A DNA stretch of 64,000 bases from Branchiostoma lanceolatum (GCF_035083965.1 NC_089722.1:39851958-39915957); one strand, 5' to 3'. Positions 46,336-57,265 are shown, numbered from the stretch's first letter. Program-made: numbers and translations. Notes: generated by a model not told the origin, from the letters alone.

Positions 46336-48720
46336 ATGAGAAGAAAGCTGCGACACATGCTGATTTTCCTTCTCATCTTCCTAGAGGAACCCAACACGTC
46401 ACAAGCTGAATGCAGCTGTCTACATTTGCAATATTGCAGCGCTAGGTGTCCCAACCAGAACCTTACCACCATCCCTCAGAACCTCCCAACATCCATCTAT
46501 GACTTGTTTTTGGCTGGTAATCGTATCACATCCGTGAATAGGTCTGAACTGTCAAGATATAGTGATTTATCTACGTTGGATTTGGGAAAAAATTGCATAA
46601 GCATGGTTGATTGTTTCCCAATTCTACCCAGACTTCAAACGTTATACTTAAACAACAACAAAATAACTAACATCTGTCCTGGTGCGTTTTCAAATCTACC
46701 CAAACTCAGCAGGTTGGGCATGTCCTACAACGGTATAACAAACATTCAGGCAGGTACATTTGCAAATCCCTCCCGACTAGAAGTGTTATGGCTGACCTGG
46801 AACCAGATAAAATCAATTCAGCCTGGCGCATTTGCAAATCTAACTCACATAGAATACATTTATCTGGATGTAAACCACATGACAATGATCCAGACAGGTA
46901 CATTTGTAAATCTACCCAATCTATGCCATGTGTACCTGGTAAACAATAGGATAAAACATGTGCAGTCAGCTGCATTTGCAAATCTCCCCCAGCTAAAATC
47001 TTTGGTCCTGTCCGCCAACCTGATAAAAAATATTCAGACTGGTGCATTTGCAAACCTACCTCAGCTGGATGTGTTGAGGCTGAACACCAACCAAATAACA
47101 ACGATTCAGACAGGTACATTTGCAAGTCTACCCAAGCTACAAGAGTTGCACCTTGCAAACAACAAAATGTCCGCTATTCCCCCTCCAGTGTATGACTTGT
47201 TGCGATCCAATATTACCATTGTTCTTGACAGAAATCCATGGCAATGTGACTGTAGGATGGTTTCCTTCACGTCAAACATTACTGAATTTGCTTCATTTAA
47301 AGACCAAATAGTATGTGCCCAACCAGACAAATTCCAGGGACAGAAGATTACAGATGTCAATCTTAAAGAGCTGATATGTGAAGAGCCAACCATGCCGACA
47401 CCGGCTGTTGATATCCAGGTAACCGCTAACAACGGTCATAGCGGCGCCATCACCTCACAGTATCGCTGGTGCTTCGACAGCTCAGCAGCAGGCTCTGCAG
47501 GCAAAACAAATAAAACAAGACCAACACTAACATCGTCCCTGGCAATCCAAAACAAACCAGAAAACTCCAATAAATCTACCACCAGATTCCCCCTACCTAT
47601 TCTCATTGGCTCTGTCAGTGCATCCGTAGCTGGCATTGTCCTGATTGGTGCCGCCATTCTCACAATCTGGTACAAAAGAAAGAAAAGGCAGAGACAGTCT
47701 CAGGCTGCCATTCACGCTCTGAATGTTGGAAATCTATCTCAGAACGAAGTGCTAGCTGCCTTAAAACCAAATCAAATGTATGCAGGTATCGGAACACCAC
47801 TAAATGACCAAACATCTACAGCAATGGCCAGTGGTCATGATCAATCAGGGCAGGGTCAGTCCCAGACCATTGATGAATCCTTCACACACCCCAAAGCTAC
47901 TATAAAGGCCAGTAGTCAAGGTCAGACAGGGCAGGGGCAGTCCCAGGCCATTAATGAATCTTTCACACAACCCAAAGCTACTGTAATGGCCAATATGTAT
48001 GATCAGACAGGACAGGGGCAGTCTCACTCCATACGTACAGCTACTGTAGTGACCAGTGGTTATGATCAGACAGGGCAGGGTCAATCCCAGACCATTGATG
48101 AATCCTTCACACACCCCAAAGCTACTGTAATGGCCAGTAGTCAGGGTCAGACAGGGCAGGGGCAGTCCCAGGCCATTAATGAATCTTTCACACAACCCAA
48201 AGCTACTGTAATGGCCAATATGTATGATCAGACAGGACAGGGGCAGTCTCACTCCATACGTACAGCTACTGTAGTGACCAGTGGTTATGACCAGACAGGG
48301 CAGGGTCAGTCCCAGGCTATTAATGAATCCTTCACACACCCCAAAGCTACTATAATGGCCAGTGGTCAAGGTCAGACAGGGCAGGGGCAGTCCCAGGCTA
48401 TTAATGAATCCTTCACACACCCCAAAGCTACTATAATGGCCAGTGGTCAAGATGAAACAGGACGGGATCAGTCCCATGCCATCACTTGGTCCCTGGATAG
48501 AAATCCATCTTATGGTACTGGACCGACTGCCTCAAAGCTGAATTCTGGCTACCAAGTCTGCACAAACCTCACAGGTACTGCGATGTCCAGTGGTCATGAT
48601 CAGACAGGACAGGGACAGGCCATCGCAGAATCCGTGGATAGTAGAAATCTATCTTATGGTACGGGGGCGACTTCCTCACAGCTAAATTCTCTGTACACAA
48701 ATGTTGAAATTTCATACTAG
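46336..48720 (+). CDS. Leucine-rich-repeat transmembrane receptor with repeat tail
   Basis: 794 residues from the ATG at 46336; an upstream in-frame ATG at 46288 lies before a likely acceptor and gives a poorer signal peptide. Order: signal peptide (RRKLRHMLIFLLIFLEEP), Cys-rich LRRNT (CSCLHLQYC...C), about ten LRRs of 24 residues (LxxLxLxxNxIxxIQxGxFANLP), LRRCT (NPWQCDCRM...C...C), a Ser/Thr-rich stem, one membrane helix at about 418-443 followed by KRKKRQRQ, and a ~330-residue cytoplasmic tail. The tail is made of YDQTGQGQSQ...ESFTHPKAT repeats. The C terminus has SLYTNV, which fits both an ITIM-like pattern and a YxN Grb2-type SH2 site. The structure suggests a cell-surface recognition or adhesion receptor, perhaps immune; the ligand is unknown. 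LRRs 4-9 are alike at DNA level, so the ectodomain also grew by duplication. Confidence 0.88.
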   Translation: MRRKLRHMLIFLLIFLEEPNTSQAECSCLHLQYCSARCPNQNLTTIPQNLPTSIYDLFLAGNRITSVNRSELSRYSDLSTLDLGKNCISMVDCFPILPRLQTLYLNNNKITNICPGAFSNLPKLSRLGMSYNGITNIQAGTFANPSRLEVLWLTWNQIKSIQPGAFANLTHIEYIYLDVNHMTMIQTGTFVNLPNLCHVYLVNNRIKHVQSAAFANLPQLKSLVLSANLIKNIQTGAFANLPQLDVLRLNTNQITTIQTGTFASLPKLQELHLANNKMSAIPPPVYDLLRSNITIVLDRNPWQCDCRMVSFTSNITEFASFKDQIVCAQPDKFQGQKITDVNLKELICEEPTMPTPAVDIQVTANNGHSGAITSQYRWCFDSSAAGSAGKTNKTRPTLTSSLAIQNKPENSNKSTTRFPLPILIGSVSASVAGIVLIGAAILTIWYKRKKRQRQSQAAIHALNVGNLSQNEVLAALKPNQMYAGIGTPLNDQTSTAMASGHDQSGQGQSQTIDESFTHPKATIKASSQGQTGQGQSQAINESFTQPKATVMANMYDQTGQGQSHSIRTATVVTSGYDQTGQGQSQTIDESFTHPKATVMASSQGQTGQGQSQAINESFTQPKATVMANMYDQTGQGQSHSIRTATVVTSGYDQTGQGQSQAINESFTHPKATIMASGQGQTGQGQSQAINESFTHPKATIMASGQDETGRDQSHAITWSLDRNPSYGTGPTASKLNSGYQVCTNLTGTAMSSGHDQTGQGQAIAESVDSRNLSYGTGATSSQLNSLYTNVEISY
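47821..48600 (+). repeat. Coding tandem repeats in the LRR receptor tail
   Basis: The basic unit is about 25-29 codons ((S/N)xxDQTGQGQSQxIxESFTHPKAT). A higher-order 225-bp block (75 codons) starting at 47851 is repeated from 48076 almost without change, including the divergent GQGQSHSIRTATVVTSGYD unit. All units preserve the frame. Confidence 0.9.
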
Positions 48721-51327
48721 TAATTAGATCAACATTTCCATTTCCACAGGTTGCTCAAACATTAAGTGAAAAAAAAAGTGGTAATTGCTCTTTAGGTCTT
48801 TGAAGGACCATTTACAGATCATTGGAAGAACTTGTAGATCGTTTGAATGTCATTTTTTGAACGATCTTTGACAGTTCACTAACAGATTATTAAGTAGTTG
48901 CTGAAAAACTGTTACGAGGTCTGATGGACTTTTTTAAACCTAGAAAGTCTCTCAATGGTCTCCTTCTGTGTGATCCTAACTTCAAGAACCAAACACCTGC
49001 ACTGAAAGATCCAGTTTCTAGCAATATCTATTAGTTCATAAATATTTCGTTATAAGTTAGTGTATCATGTTTGTGTAGCTTACAAGTTTGAATTGTTATC
49101 TTTTCATTTTGAAGTCTTGTGAATAGATGTTTTATTGGTGACGGTACCATTAGTTTGTCAAATTGAGTGCGTCACCACTGAGTCTGTAATGCCTTAGTCC
49201 TCTCACTTGACTTTAAAAAAAAAATCCAAGTACTCCGTTAGTAAGTATATCGTGGACCTTAAAGGTTTGATGTTCAAAACCGTTGTTGTTTACAGTGTGG
49301 CAGAAGAATACAAGATGATACTTTTGATATACATAGGGAAGGATACACTTCTAGTTTAGACCCTTATGATATCTATAAGAAATTGATATGGAGTTATGTA
49401 AAAGAAACGTTACCAAATAGCTGTGGCTATTTACCAAATTTGTTGTTCGGGCTCATCGGGGTTCGAAGAAAGATGACCGAGACTTAAGGATTCGTGTAAA
49501 TTTCTAGCTCTTATAGTTTTTTGTAACAGCTGTAACGTTACAGAAGTGTTGTATTTAACCAGACTTATCCTGATTGTCTTTGTTGTCAGTACTAAATATG
49601 TACACAACCAAGCACACCGGGTAGTGTTTTGCCATTCTGTGCAAGGTGTGGACAATTTAAGATAAAGTCGTATTATCAAGGCAGTGTGGTCTCAAGTGTA
49701 CCCACGACAATATAGTTTACCAACATATAAGATAGAATATGGTGGACCTTTTGGAGAATCATGTTCCAAACGCTTGGTTTGTAAAAACGAACAAAAGTCA
49801 TAAGTAAAGAGTCTTCTGCTGTAGCATCTTTATGCTCATCAATCAGAAGCGCCATCTGGCAGTCCTCACTAGAACTGCAATTTTAACGGTTCAAGTTGGG
49901 ATGGACAACAGACATTTGATTTAGCATCATGCTTATGATTGATTAACATGTAGTGCGCTTAGGGGCTTAGATTTCGTGAATGAAGACTGAAGTTAAAACT
50001 TGTGTGCATGAAACTAGTATGTTTTTTTTTATTATAAATAACTGTAATATTACAGAAGTCTATATGTTACTGTCACCTAGTAACCCGTGATGACCATTGA
50101 CGGGTGTGATATTCAATATCAAAGCCAGAGATGTTTCTGCACAAGAAGATGTGTGTTATTATGTAGAGATGTCGCTCGCCTTTGTGTAAACAATTGTCCT
50201 AATTACATCAGTTTGGTGGTGTGTTTGATTATGTTTAATTGATCAAGCAATATAATTACCCAAATTCAACTTTCCGAACTTATTGTATTATGTGTACTTT
50301 TTTAAAGGTTCTGTCCCCCTGGCCCGAAATTTTTTCTCAATTTTCCTCCCCCTGAAGACCTGAATAGAATCAGAATCTCATTGGCCCTCCCCCTCTGACG
50401 ACCCCCACCCACCGTTGATATCGCACAGTCCCTTATTAGTGCTTATTATAAAACTACATGTTTTGCAAACCACTGTGCATCCCCGAATCTTTTTGTTTTC
50501 TCGGGGCATATTGTTTTTCTCGTGGAATGATGAATGAAATGGATAAACAGGGACAAACAGGCAACAATGATAACTGAGGTATGTGTTTTGTTGATACATT
50601 ATGACGTGAATTATCAGTATGCATACAGTAGAGTGAATATGATCCTGGTCGTTCCAAGTGTAAAGCAATGACACGTTCAATCGCCATGTTTGTTGTTTAC
50701 GGAGGCGGTGAAAATGGCCGTAGAAATTGTCGGGCGATGATATGAACGCTTGGATTTGGTTTAGAAATAACTTTCGTGGTGGCCCATCTTTGATATCTTG
50801 GTATCCTATGATCACTTTGGTAAGCTCGTCACGGTACGTTTACGCTGAAAATATCGCCTGTAATTGAACCTCGTGCACCTATATGCCTATTCTCCAAGCA
50901 GAGGTTTCGGTCGAGTGGGGTACTTGTAGTGGCCGGGTTTTTTTTACGTCTCTCTCCCTACACGGGAGGCAGACGTAAAAAAACCCGACTACTACTAGCA
51001 CCCCACTCGGCCAAAACCTCTGCTTGGAGAATAGCTGACTGGAGCTTCTCTGGCTAGAATATACGATTTTTGGCACCGTGTAATGTTAGATCTGCTTGGA
51101 GATTACCACTGTTGTGCAGTCTGGTTATCGGACCGGAAAAACGACGGCCACGAACCTTACCTAAACATGGGTATCTAACTTGTAACTAAAAGTTTACTAA
51201 CGCCGCTTTGAATCAAGTACATTTCATAATTATTGTAAACTCAAATTCAGAAAAAATACATTGGGATTCATTATTTGTATCAGCATTAGCTAATATTTCA
51301 ATTTTGCTTGTATATCTTTATTGACAG
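48721..51327. other. 3' flank of LRR gene; no gene seen
   Basis: AT-rich with short T or A runs. No exon was supported. A hairpin MITE lies at 50888-51033. Confidence 0.5.
50888..51033. mobile_element. Hairpin MITE, CTCCAAGCAGAGG family
   Basis: TATTCTCCAAGCAGAGG on the left and CCTCTGCTTGGAGAATA on the right; the arms continue through TCGAGTGGGGT and TTTTTTTTACGTC. No clear target duplication, unlike the 44882 copy with the same ends. Confidence 0.8.
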
Positions 51328-51738
51328 GACATCGCATATGAGGTGTACAGGAAGAACAAGCTATTCCGAATCCTGACCAAATGTCAGAAAAGTGAGGATT
51401 GTCTCATCTGGCCTTCTCTCGACACAGACGGGTACACCACAAAAACCTCCATGAAACTGCCTGACGGAAGGAAAGTGGTGCGGCGGGTTTACAGGGCAGT
51501 GTTCCTGTTGGAAAGGCCGTCACAGGAGGACGTTTCGCTGGAGGTTTCCCATCTCTGTCACATGAAGGCGTGCTGCAACATACAGCACTTATCACAGGAA
51601 CCACATCATGTTAACCTCGCAAGGAAGACGTGCAGGGAACGAGGGCAGTGTACTTCCCATAGGGGCTACAACAACTGCATCCTATATAAAGGCGTGCTGC
51701 AACATACAGCACTTATCACAGGAACCACATCATGTTAA
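51328..51738 (+). CDS. His-Me-finger endonuclease-like zinc-binding domain, exon
   Basis: An exon opening after an acceptor (TTATTGACAG) at 51327, read DIAYEVYRKNKLFRIL, then CLIWPSLDTDGYTT, a basic strand (GRKVVRRVYRAVFLL) and EVSHLCHMKACCNIQHLSQE, PHHVNLARKTC, CTSHRGYNNCIL. The spacing of Cys and His residues and the VSHLCH core match the zinc-binding loop seen in His-Me-finger homing endonucleases (I-PpoI-like; Pfam zf-His_Me_endon). Such domains occur as stand-alone genes in invertebrates. The domain is complete, but after NCILYK the frame enters a shifted repeat copy and ends in GVLQHTALITGTTSC. The likely ancestral tail (YKEKLLRHIL) is found only in the third repeat. 5' exons were not found, so it may be a decayed gene. 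Confidence 0.65.
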   Translation, partial: DIAYEVYRKNKLFRILTKCQKSEDCLIWPSLDTDGYTTKTSMKLPDGRKVVRRVYRAVFLLERPSQEDVSLEVSHLCHMKACCNIQHLSQEPHHVNLARKTCRERGQCTSHRGYNNCILYKGVLQHTALITGTTSC

Positions 51739-51936
51739 CCTCGCCAGGAAGACGTGCAGGGAACGAGAACAGTGTGCTTCCCATAGGGGCTACAGCAACT
51801 GCATCCTATATAAAGGCGTGCTGCAACATACAGCACTTATCACAGGAACCACATCATGTTAACCTCGCAAGGAAGACGTGCAGGGAACGAGGGCAGTGTA
51901 CTTCCCATAGGGGCTACAACAACTGCATCATATATA
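51565..51936 (+). repeat. 124-bp tandem triplication within the endonuclease exon
   Basis: Units start at 51565, 51689 and 51813, nearly identical. Because 124 is not a multiple of three, the same peptide (ACCNIQHLSQEPHHVNLARK) is read in a different frame in each unit. After the array a second tandem duplication of about 79 bp covers the tail (TGTACTTCCCATAGGGGCTA and TGTACTACCCATAGGGACTA, 51896-52055). Confidence 0.9.
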
Positions 51937-52055
51937 AAGAAAAGTTATTGCGACACATTCTATAGATTCTATCAATGTACTACCCATAGGGACTATACAA
52001 ACTGCATCCTATATAAAGAAAATTCATTGCGACACATTCTACAGATTCAATCAAT

Positions 52056-53070
52056 GTTACGCATAAGGACGAATTCAGATGTCAAAGTAAATGATTGGTA
52101 AAAAGTATTATATATATTTCATTCACCACTTGTAGTTGCCTATGTTATTGCCGACCATAAACATATTTTTCATATACAATTGGAATGAAGTAAAATAAGA
52201 ATTACAACTGACAGTATCGGCATGTCTGGTGTAAAGCAGGGAAACAATGAATAGATCGTTTATAAGCATATATTAGGAGTTCTTGACAGAAGTGTTGTAC
52301 ATTTGTATCTCTGCCAATCGTCGACATATCATCAACTACGTATAAATAATGAGAATTGAAGAAATAATTTTTTTTCTATTAACATTTTGTAGGTCGGACT
52401 AAGTTGATTCCTTCACCATTATTACAGATTGATATGATATGAAAATAAAGATAAGATAAAGATCGTACTTGTTTGTGCATAGAAACAGGTTGAATTTACA
52501 TAAACCCAGACACCAATACCACAATCAAAGTTACTTATATCATTGATGTCAACAATTAAACAACTCGTCGGCACAACTTTGTCTGGCATGGTGGTTACTA
52601 TCAAGCTACATTTTGTAAAACCTCAGATACCAAATTAACACAGCTCATTTTCATAATGATGATATACAGAGAACAACATGTCTGTTAGCAAATGCTTAGA
52701 TTTTTGGCAGGCTTCGATAATGTTTCTGTTCAGCTTCGATAATGTTTCCATATCCTTTTGTTTTGGGTGCATTGATCAGTCTGTCTGGGACCTTTTCTTC
52801 TTTTGTCTTCCCTTGTTTAGCACCTTTTCTTCTTATCAGCATACTAGTTTATACAGAGGTAGTAGGCATCCTTCCATCTCGCAAGATGATGGTAGCACTC
52901 CGGTCGGTGTCATGGTCATGTGCAACTTCTCGGTCCTATCCTGGTAGTCCCGGTGTAAAGCCAAATATTTTCCCCTGCCAAATACATGTCCCTACACTGC
53001 CAGGGGGTTTCCAGTATACACAAGGTGAGAGAAGTATGTCGCACTCTTGTGGCGTGGTTATTCTCAATCA
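52056..53070. other. Intergenic; no gene seen
   Basis: AT-rich; one near-tandem duplicate (GCTTCGATAATGTTTC at about 52712 and 52733). No exon is supported. Confidence 0.45.
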
Positions 53071-53410
53071 GATGGCGTCGTGTGGCGCAAGTGTAGAGCG
53101 CGAGGCTGTCAAACAATGGGACCCGGGATCTAATCCCGGGTTGTGCCCAGAGACATGTCCGAACTTGCGCCCCGACGTTGTGCCCTTGGGAAAGGCACTT
53201 AACACGACTTTCCTCACTTCACTCAGGTGTAAATGAGTACCTAGCTCATCTAGGGTTAGGGACGTCCCTCGGATAGGACGTTAAATGGAGGTCCCGTGTT
53301 TGGGGAGAGCCACACCCCGCGTACGTTAAAGAACCCACCACACCTTTCGAAAAAGAGTAGGGGCATGCCCCGGTGTGCGATGGTACAAATCTTACAGTCC
53401 AGTCTGGGAT
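53071..53410 (+). mobile_element. tRNA-derived SINE-like element
   Basis: The head resembles a tRNA gene (TGGCGCAAGTGTAGAGCG as box A, GGGATCTAATCCCGGG in the box-B position). The body (CCTTGGGAAAGGCACTTAAC, GTACCTAGCTCATC) and the tail (ACGTTAAAGAACCCACCACA, AAAAAGAGTAGGGGCATG) recur elsewhere: an inverse copy at 59225-59535, tail pieces at 39740-39790 and 22740-22900. It is not a functional tRNA. Confidence 0.65.
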
Positions 53411-53523
53411 GACATCTTGAAAAGGTGATAGTTCACCTGTTATGTCAATCCTTCCACAAAATGTGGTAAATCGAAAAAAAAGTCTAATCAGATGGCTGAG
53501 GGAGGAGGGGTCCCGCTGTGGAG

Positions 53524-53612
53524 GCTAACCCTAACCCTAACTCGACTCTAACTCAAACCATAATTGCTATGCCCTAGCCCTAAACCAATCCCCAACCCTA
53601 ACCGGCTTAAAT
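53524..53612 (+). repeat. Degenerate telomere-like tract
   Basis: CTAACCCTAACCCTAACT followed by looser CCCTAA-like units and AACCCTAACC at about 53595. Short and interstitial. Confidence 0.6.
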
Positions 53613-53805
53613 CCACGCACACGCACTGCCCCGAGAAGAAGAAATCTACTATCTAGCGAGGCAGACATTTTGCATCACAACTGCATACACATATGTACAA
53701 AAAAGAAATACAAAGGAGGTTGGGGCGATGAGGTTAATAGGAACTCCCTCGAACAACAGCTCTAGCGGTACGGAACGGAAACGCCTTTGTTGCGTAAAAT
53801 ATCCC

Positions 53806-54774
53806 TTATTTCTCACCAGGATCAAAATGGAGTTTTTCGAGAAGTTCCCCTTGCAGCTCCTCCCGACGATGGGTCCACCATGAGTAAACGCTAACTAACA
53901 ATATTCCCAGCATCACCAAAACCACACCCACCGCTTGGAAAGAATTTGACACTTTCTGCATAAACAAATAGTCCAGTAACAGGGAGCAAGGGATGACAAA
54001 CATGCGAACTGCTGTTGAGATGTACGCTTTTATCATTTTTAAGCCATAAAAGAGAGCTATGCCTGAACAGAAATAACCCAAGCCGACTCCTACCACGTAT
54101 AACGCTGTACGCGATGACATTGTCCAGACTGGAGTCTCTACCGCATAGGTTATAGCAAGTAATGCTAACACCCCAAACAAATTTTGATACAGCAAAGATG
54201 TAGATATTGGCAACCCTAGTGTACCTACAACGTGCCGAATAATAACCATGTTAGGTGCAAAGACCAACGAAGCAAGCAGCGGAATAACAATCGACAACAC
54301 GAGTAGCTCGGTGGACATAACACCTACCTGCGTCACCCCAATTGAAACTAAAACAACGCCTGCAACGCTAATCAGAATCGAACAAATGTCTACAAGACCC
54401 ATAGATTCCTTTAAGAACAGAAAACCGATACAGCCAACAAAGAAAGGCATTGAACCTTGAATGATACCAAACGCGATGCCAGGAGCTGTATAGGTAAAAG
54501 ATAGATACTGCGCAACAGTGGCTACATTCGAGACAATCACCATGATAAGGAACAGCATGATGTTCTCGTGTCTGTTTTTACCGGTTAATCTCGGCCGATA
54601 GAATGCGAGAATGGGAACAACAGCTAAAAGCTCGGTCAATCGCATAAAGAAAATAATTTGGAAACGCGGTATGCCCTCCTTGCTTGCCAACGCTACGAAT
54701 TCGGCACAGAAGGAAGCAATAATGGCTGACAGCAGGGTTAGCAAGATGCCTTTTGCTGTCTTCAGTGAAGACAT
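53806..54774 (-). CDS. EamA/DMT-type membrane transporter, SLC35G-like
   Basis: 322 residues from the ATG at 54774 to the stop at 53806, in a single exon. It shows ten strongly hydrophobic segments arranged as two EamA repeats (about residues 8-145 and 155-300), with the usual glycine-rich helix ends (GIAFGIIQGSMPFFVGCIGF; FQAVGVVLVMLGILLVSVYS) and a charged cytoplasmic tail (THRREELQGELLEKLHFDPGEK). Human SLC35G proteins have a comparable size and fold. The transported substrate is unknown. The ORF is intact and typical in length, so it is likely functional; intronlessness could mean a retrocopy origin. Confidence 0.88.
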   Translation of the reverse strand: MSSLKTAKGILLTLLSAIIASFCAEFVALASKEGIPRFQIIFFMRLTELLAVVPILAFYRPRLTGKNRHENIMLFLIMVIVSNVATVAQYLSFTYTAPGIAFGIIQGSMPFFVGCIGFLFLKESMGLVDICSILISVAGVVLVSIGVTQVGVMSTELLVLSIVIPLLASLVFAPNMVIIRHVVGTLGLPISTSLLYQNLFGVLALLAITYAVETPVWTMSSRTALYVVGVGLGYFCSGIALFYGLKMIKAYISTAVRMFVIPCSLLLDYLFMQKVSNSFQAVGVVLVMLGILLVSVYSWWTHRREELQGELLEKLHFDPGEK

Positions 54775-56939
54775 GACTTTTGTATTTGTAACGTTCTCCT
54801 TTAATGTTGTCGGATAATGTCTCTGCCTGAGTGCTTCCGTGCGGTTGTGTCCTATTGCTGGCAGGTAGTGTCACGACAGTGCTCTAGAGTCTATTACAAT
54901 CGGTGTTGCACGTATTGTCAATGTCATTTAACTTCTGCAACTGCATCAGAATTGGTGCGAAGAATGGCTGAAACTGTTTTCACATCCAGAAGCTGGAAGC
55001 TGTCGGATGACTCTAACTTTTGCTGCATGCTGTGTTAGCGTAACTGTTTCAGAATTCCACAATAGCTATGCCGTTTTCACAGCGACGATTGGATACATCT
55101 GATTTCACCTTTTTTAAAGCCCCGGTCATCCATCATTGCATTGAATGCATTACTGACGCTTTCTGATGTTTTTGTGCGGATCAGCAATGAAATCCCTCGG
55201 CTTGCAGATTCTCATTGTCGCTTTGAGTCACGCATGATTTAGCTAAGATGACGTGGCAGCCTTCTGTATAGAGAAATGAGAATACACATCGTTTTCATTA
55301 AGGCTTTGTTCTAAGAAACAATTTTGCTGATCGACATGCTGCTGGACGCTGTAGAGCTCTGAACCCAGTGCTTGGTAAGATGTTTTAAGATTAGTTGAAT
55401 ATCATTCAAAATGAAAACTTTACACATAAAAATCTAACGTTAAAAAATTAATTCAACAATGTGGGATATGAATTTAACAAATGAATGTAAAAACGTATGT
55501 TTGAAATATAAGTTAATGTTTCAATCTAAACAACTTAACTGAGTCTTTTTTTACAGTCAAACGAAATGTCTCCTTTGACTTTGTCGCAAACTAAAAGCCA
55601 GATGTCATGAACGTTTGGCCTGATTTTGATACATGGACAGATGCATTCATTTGTTTTAGACTTTTGTTACCATTTCAGACAAAATGTATTCTTGTTTGAT
55701 TTCTGCATTATTATCAATAGTTAAAAAGGCCTATTTCATGAGGATAGCAACAGCATTTACCTGAAAACGGCGGTCAGTTGGGTCCTGTGTCGATCGAAAA
55801 GTTGTCTGACAACGTTTCCGAAATGGGGAATGTGACTGTAGATATACCGGTTTGAAAGTGTCAAACCGCGCAACCCAAATTTATATACTAGTAATACTAG
55901 ATTGGTTGATTGTGCTCTTATTGTTTCTGCAGTAACGATGGCTTGTAGGATTGTCCCATTTGTATAAATATGGTGGTTCTTGTAGATTTTAAGACTGCGC
56001 AATGCAGCCGGTTGTACATTGTCAAGACGGTAATGTAAACTGTGTGTCAGACCCACTTCAAGCCCACGTGGCTGTCTGTCATGTAAGTAGGGCAACTCAC
56101 AGCTGATAGATAGGTGCAAGAGAATGAAAAAAAGTGTACCCAGTACTGCGTGTCATCAGTCCCACTTCTAGGCCACACAATTGTCTGTCACGTCATGTAA
56201 GTAGGGCAACTCACAGCTGATAGATAGGTGCAAGTCTGCAGGCGAATGAAAAAAAAATGGGCTTGTCAGAATTTCTTGTTCTATGGAGTCTTGTTTCTTT
56301 TCTAGTTACATTCTGATCCTATCTACCTATCGCGTAATATTTCAATTTTATACGCATTGTATTTCATTACCTTCATGAAAAGAATGGAGGTATCGGTTTG
56401 GCGCGTCTGTCTGTGTGTGTGTGTTAATTTGGTACATTGGTTGGTGTTGGCAACTGAAGACATATCAATAAAATAGTTGTGAGCACCCTAGCAGCTTTCC
56501 ATGGTACCGCAGCAGGACTTATGGCTTTGATATCTCGATTTCTGGTCATATTTTCTGGGTGGTAGATATGTCGGAAATGTAGAATTGAAATGGTAAAACT
56601 GGATCGTCACAACGCTTCAATGATTGGTCACAACGAAGTTACATCTTTCCCTAACATCAAGCAATTAAATGAAATTTGTTTGCACCCTTCGAATTTTTTT
56701 TTACCTACCAAATGTGTTATTTTTTTTATCTTTCATTCATAGTCTTGCTGAGTAAAGTCTAGGAGTAAAGGTAAGCCAGGAGTCTCAGAATGACCATAAC
56801 CCAACGAGACACTATTTCCTGAATTTTGAGGGATAGGTTTTGTGAAGTTAAGTTTTTCGTCTGTCACAGCCTCATTCTAAAGCCAAATATCAACTTTTAT
56901 AAGAAAAATGAAGGGTCACAACTTACAAGGTTTTTCATA

Positions 56940-57049
56940 GAAAGAAACACCCCAATGCTGGTTGAAACACAGCATAGGGGTCCAGATCACAGCATAAAAT
57001 CAAAGGGGGTCCAAATCATAGGCTGAAAAGGCCTGGCGAGAACACTGGC
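56940..57049. mobile_element. Truncated end of the CAGTGTTCTC element family
   Basis: CCCCAATGCTGGTTGAAACA, ACAGCATAGGGGTCC and the end CCTGGCGAGAACACTG match, in inverse order, the complete element at 61728-62063. The left end is missing. Confidence 0.65.
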
Positions 57050-57265
57050 AGTGTGCTAGCTGCGCATCGCTAATTAAAAACACTTTGACAAATGATGAAC
57101 GTGCACAGACAACCGTTGACGAATCGGGATTCGTTCAACTTGTACTTGTAGACCCCACATTTTTGTCCTTTTCATTTAGGTATCATATATTAAAGCCTAA
57201 TTTAAAGGTTTCATCCAGCGTCTAAAATGTAAGTTTTGAATAGCTTTACAATTCCCTGACAGTTT

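Noticed and set aside
47851..48300. CRISPR-like regular repeat spacing
   Set aside because: Coding tandem repeats of a receptor tail in a eukaryotic genome; no spacers or Cas genes.
47845..48477. 210-codon open frame antisense to the LRR receptor tail
   Set aside because: It is the reverse strand of a coding tandem repeat; openness in one unit is copied to all. No start, splice or domain evidence.
53071..53145. Possible tRNA gene
   Set aside because: Box A/B-like motifs are present but no proper cloverleaf; the SINE body follows and related copies exist.
55757..56119. 120-codon minus-strand frame
   Set aside because: No start context, domain or splice support; overlaps a local tandem duplication.
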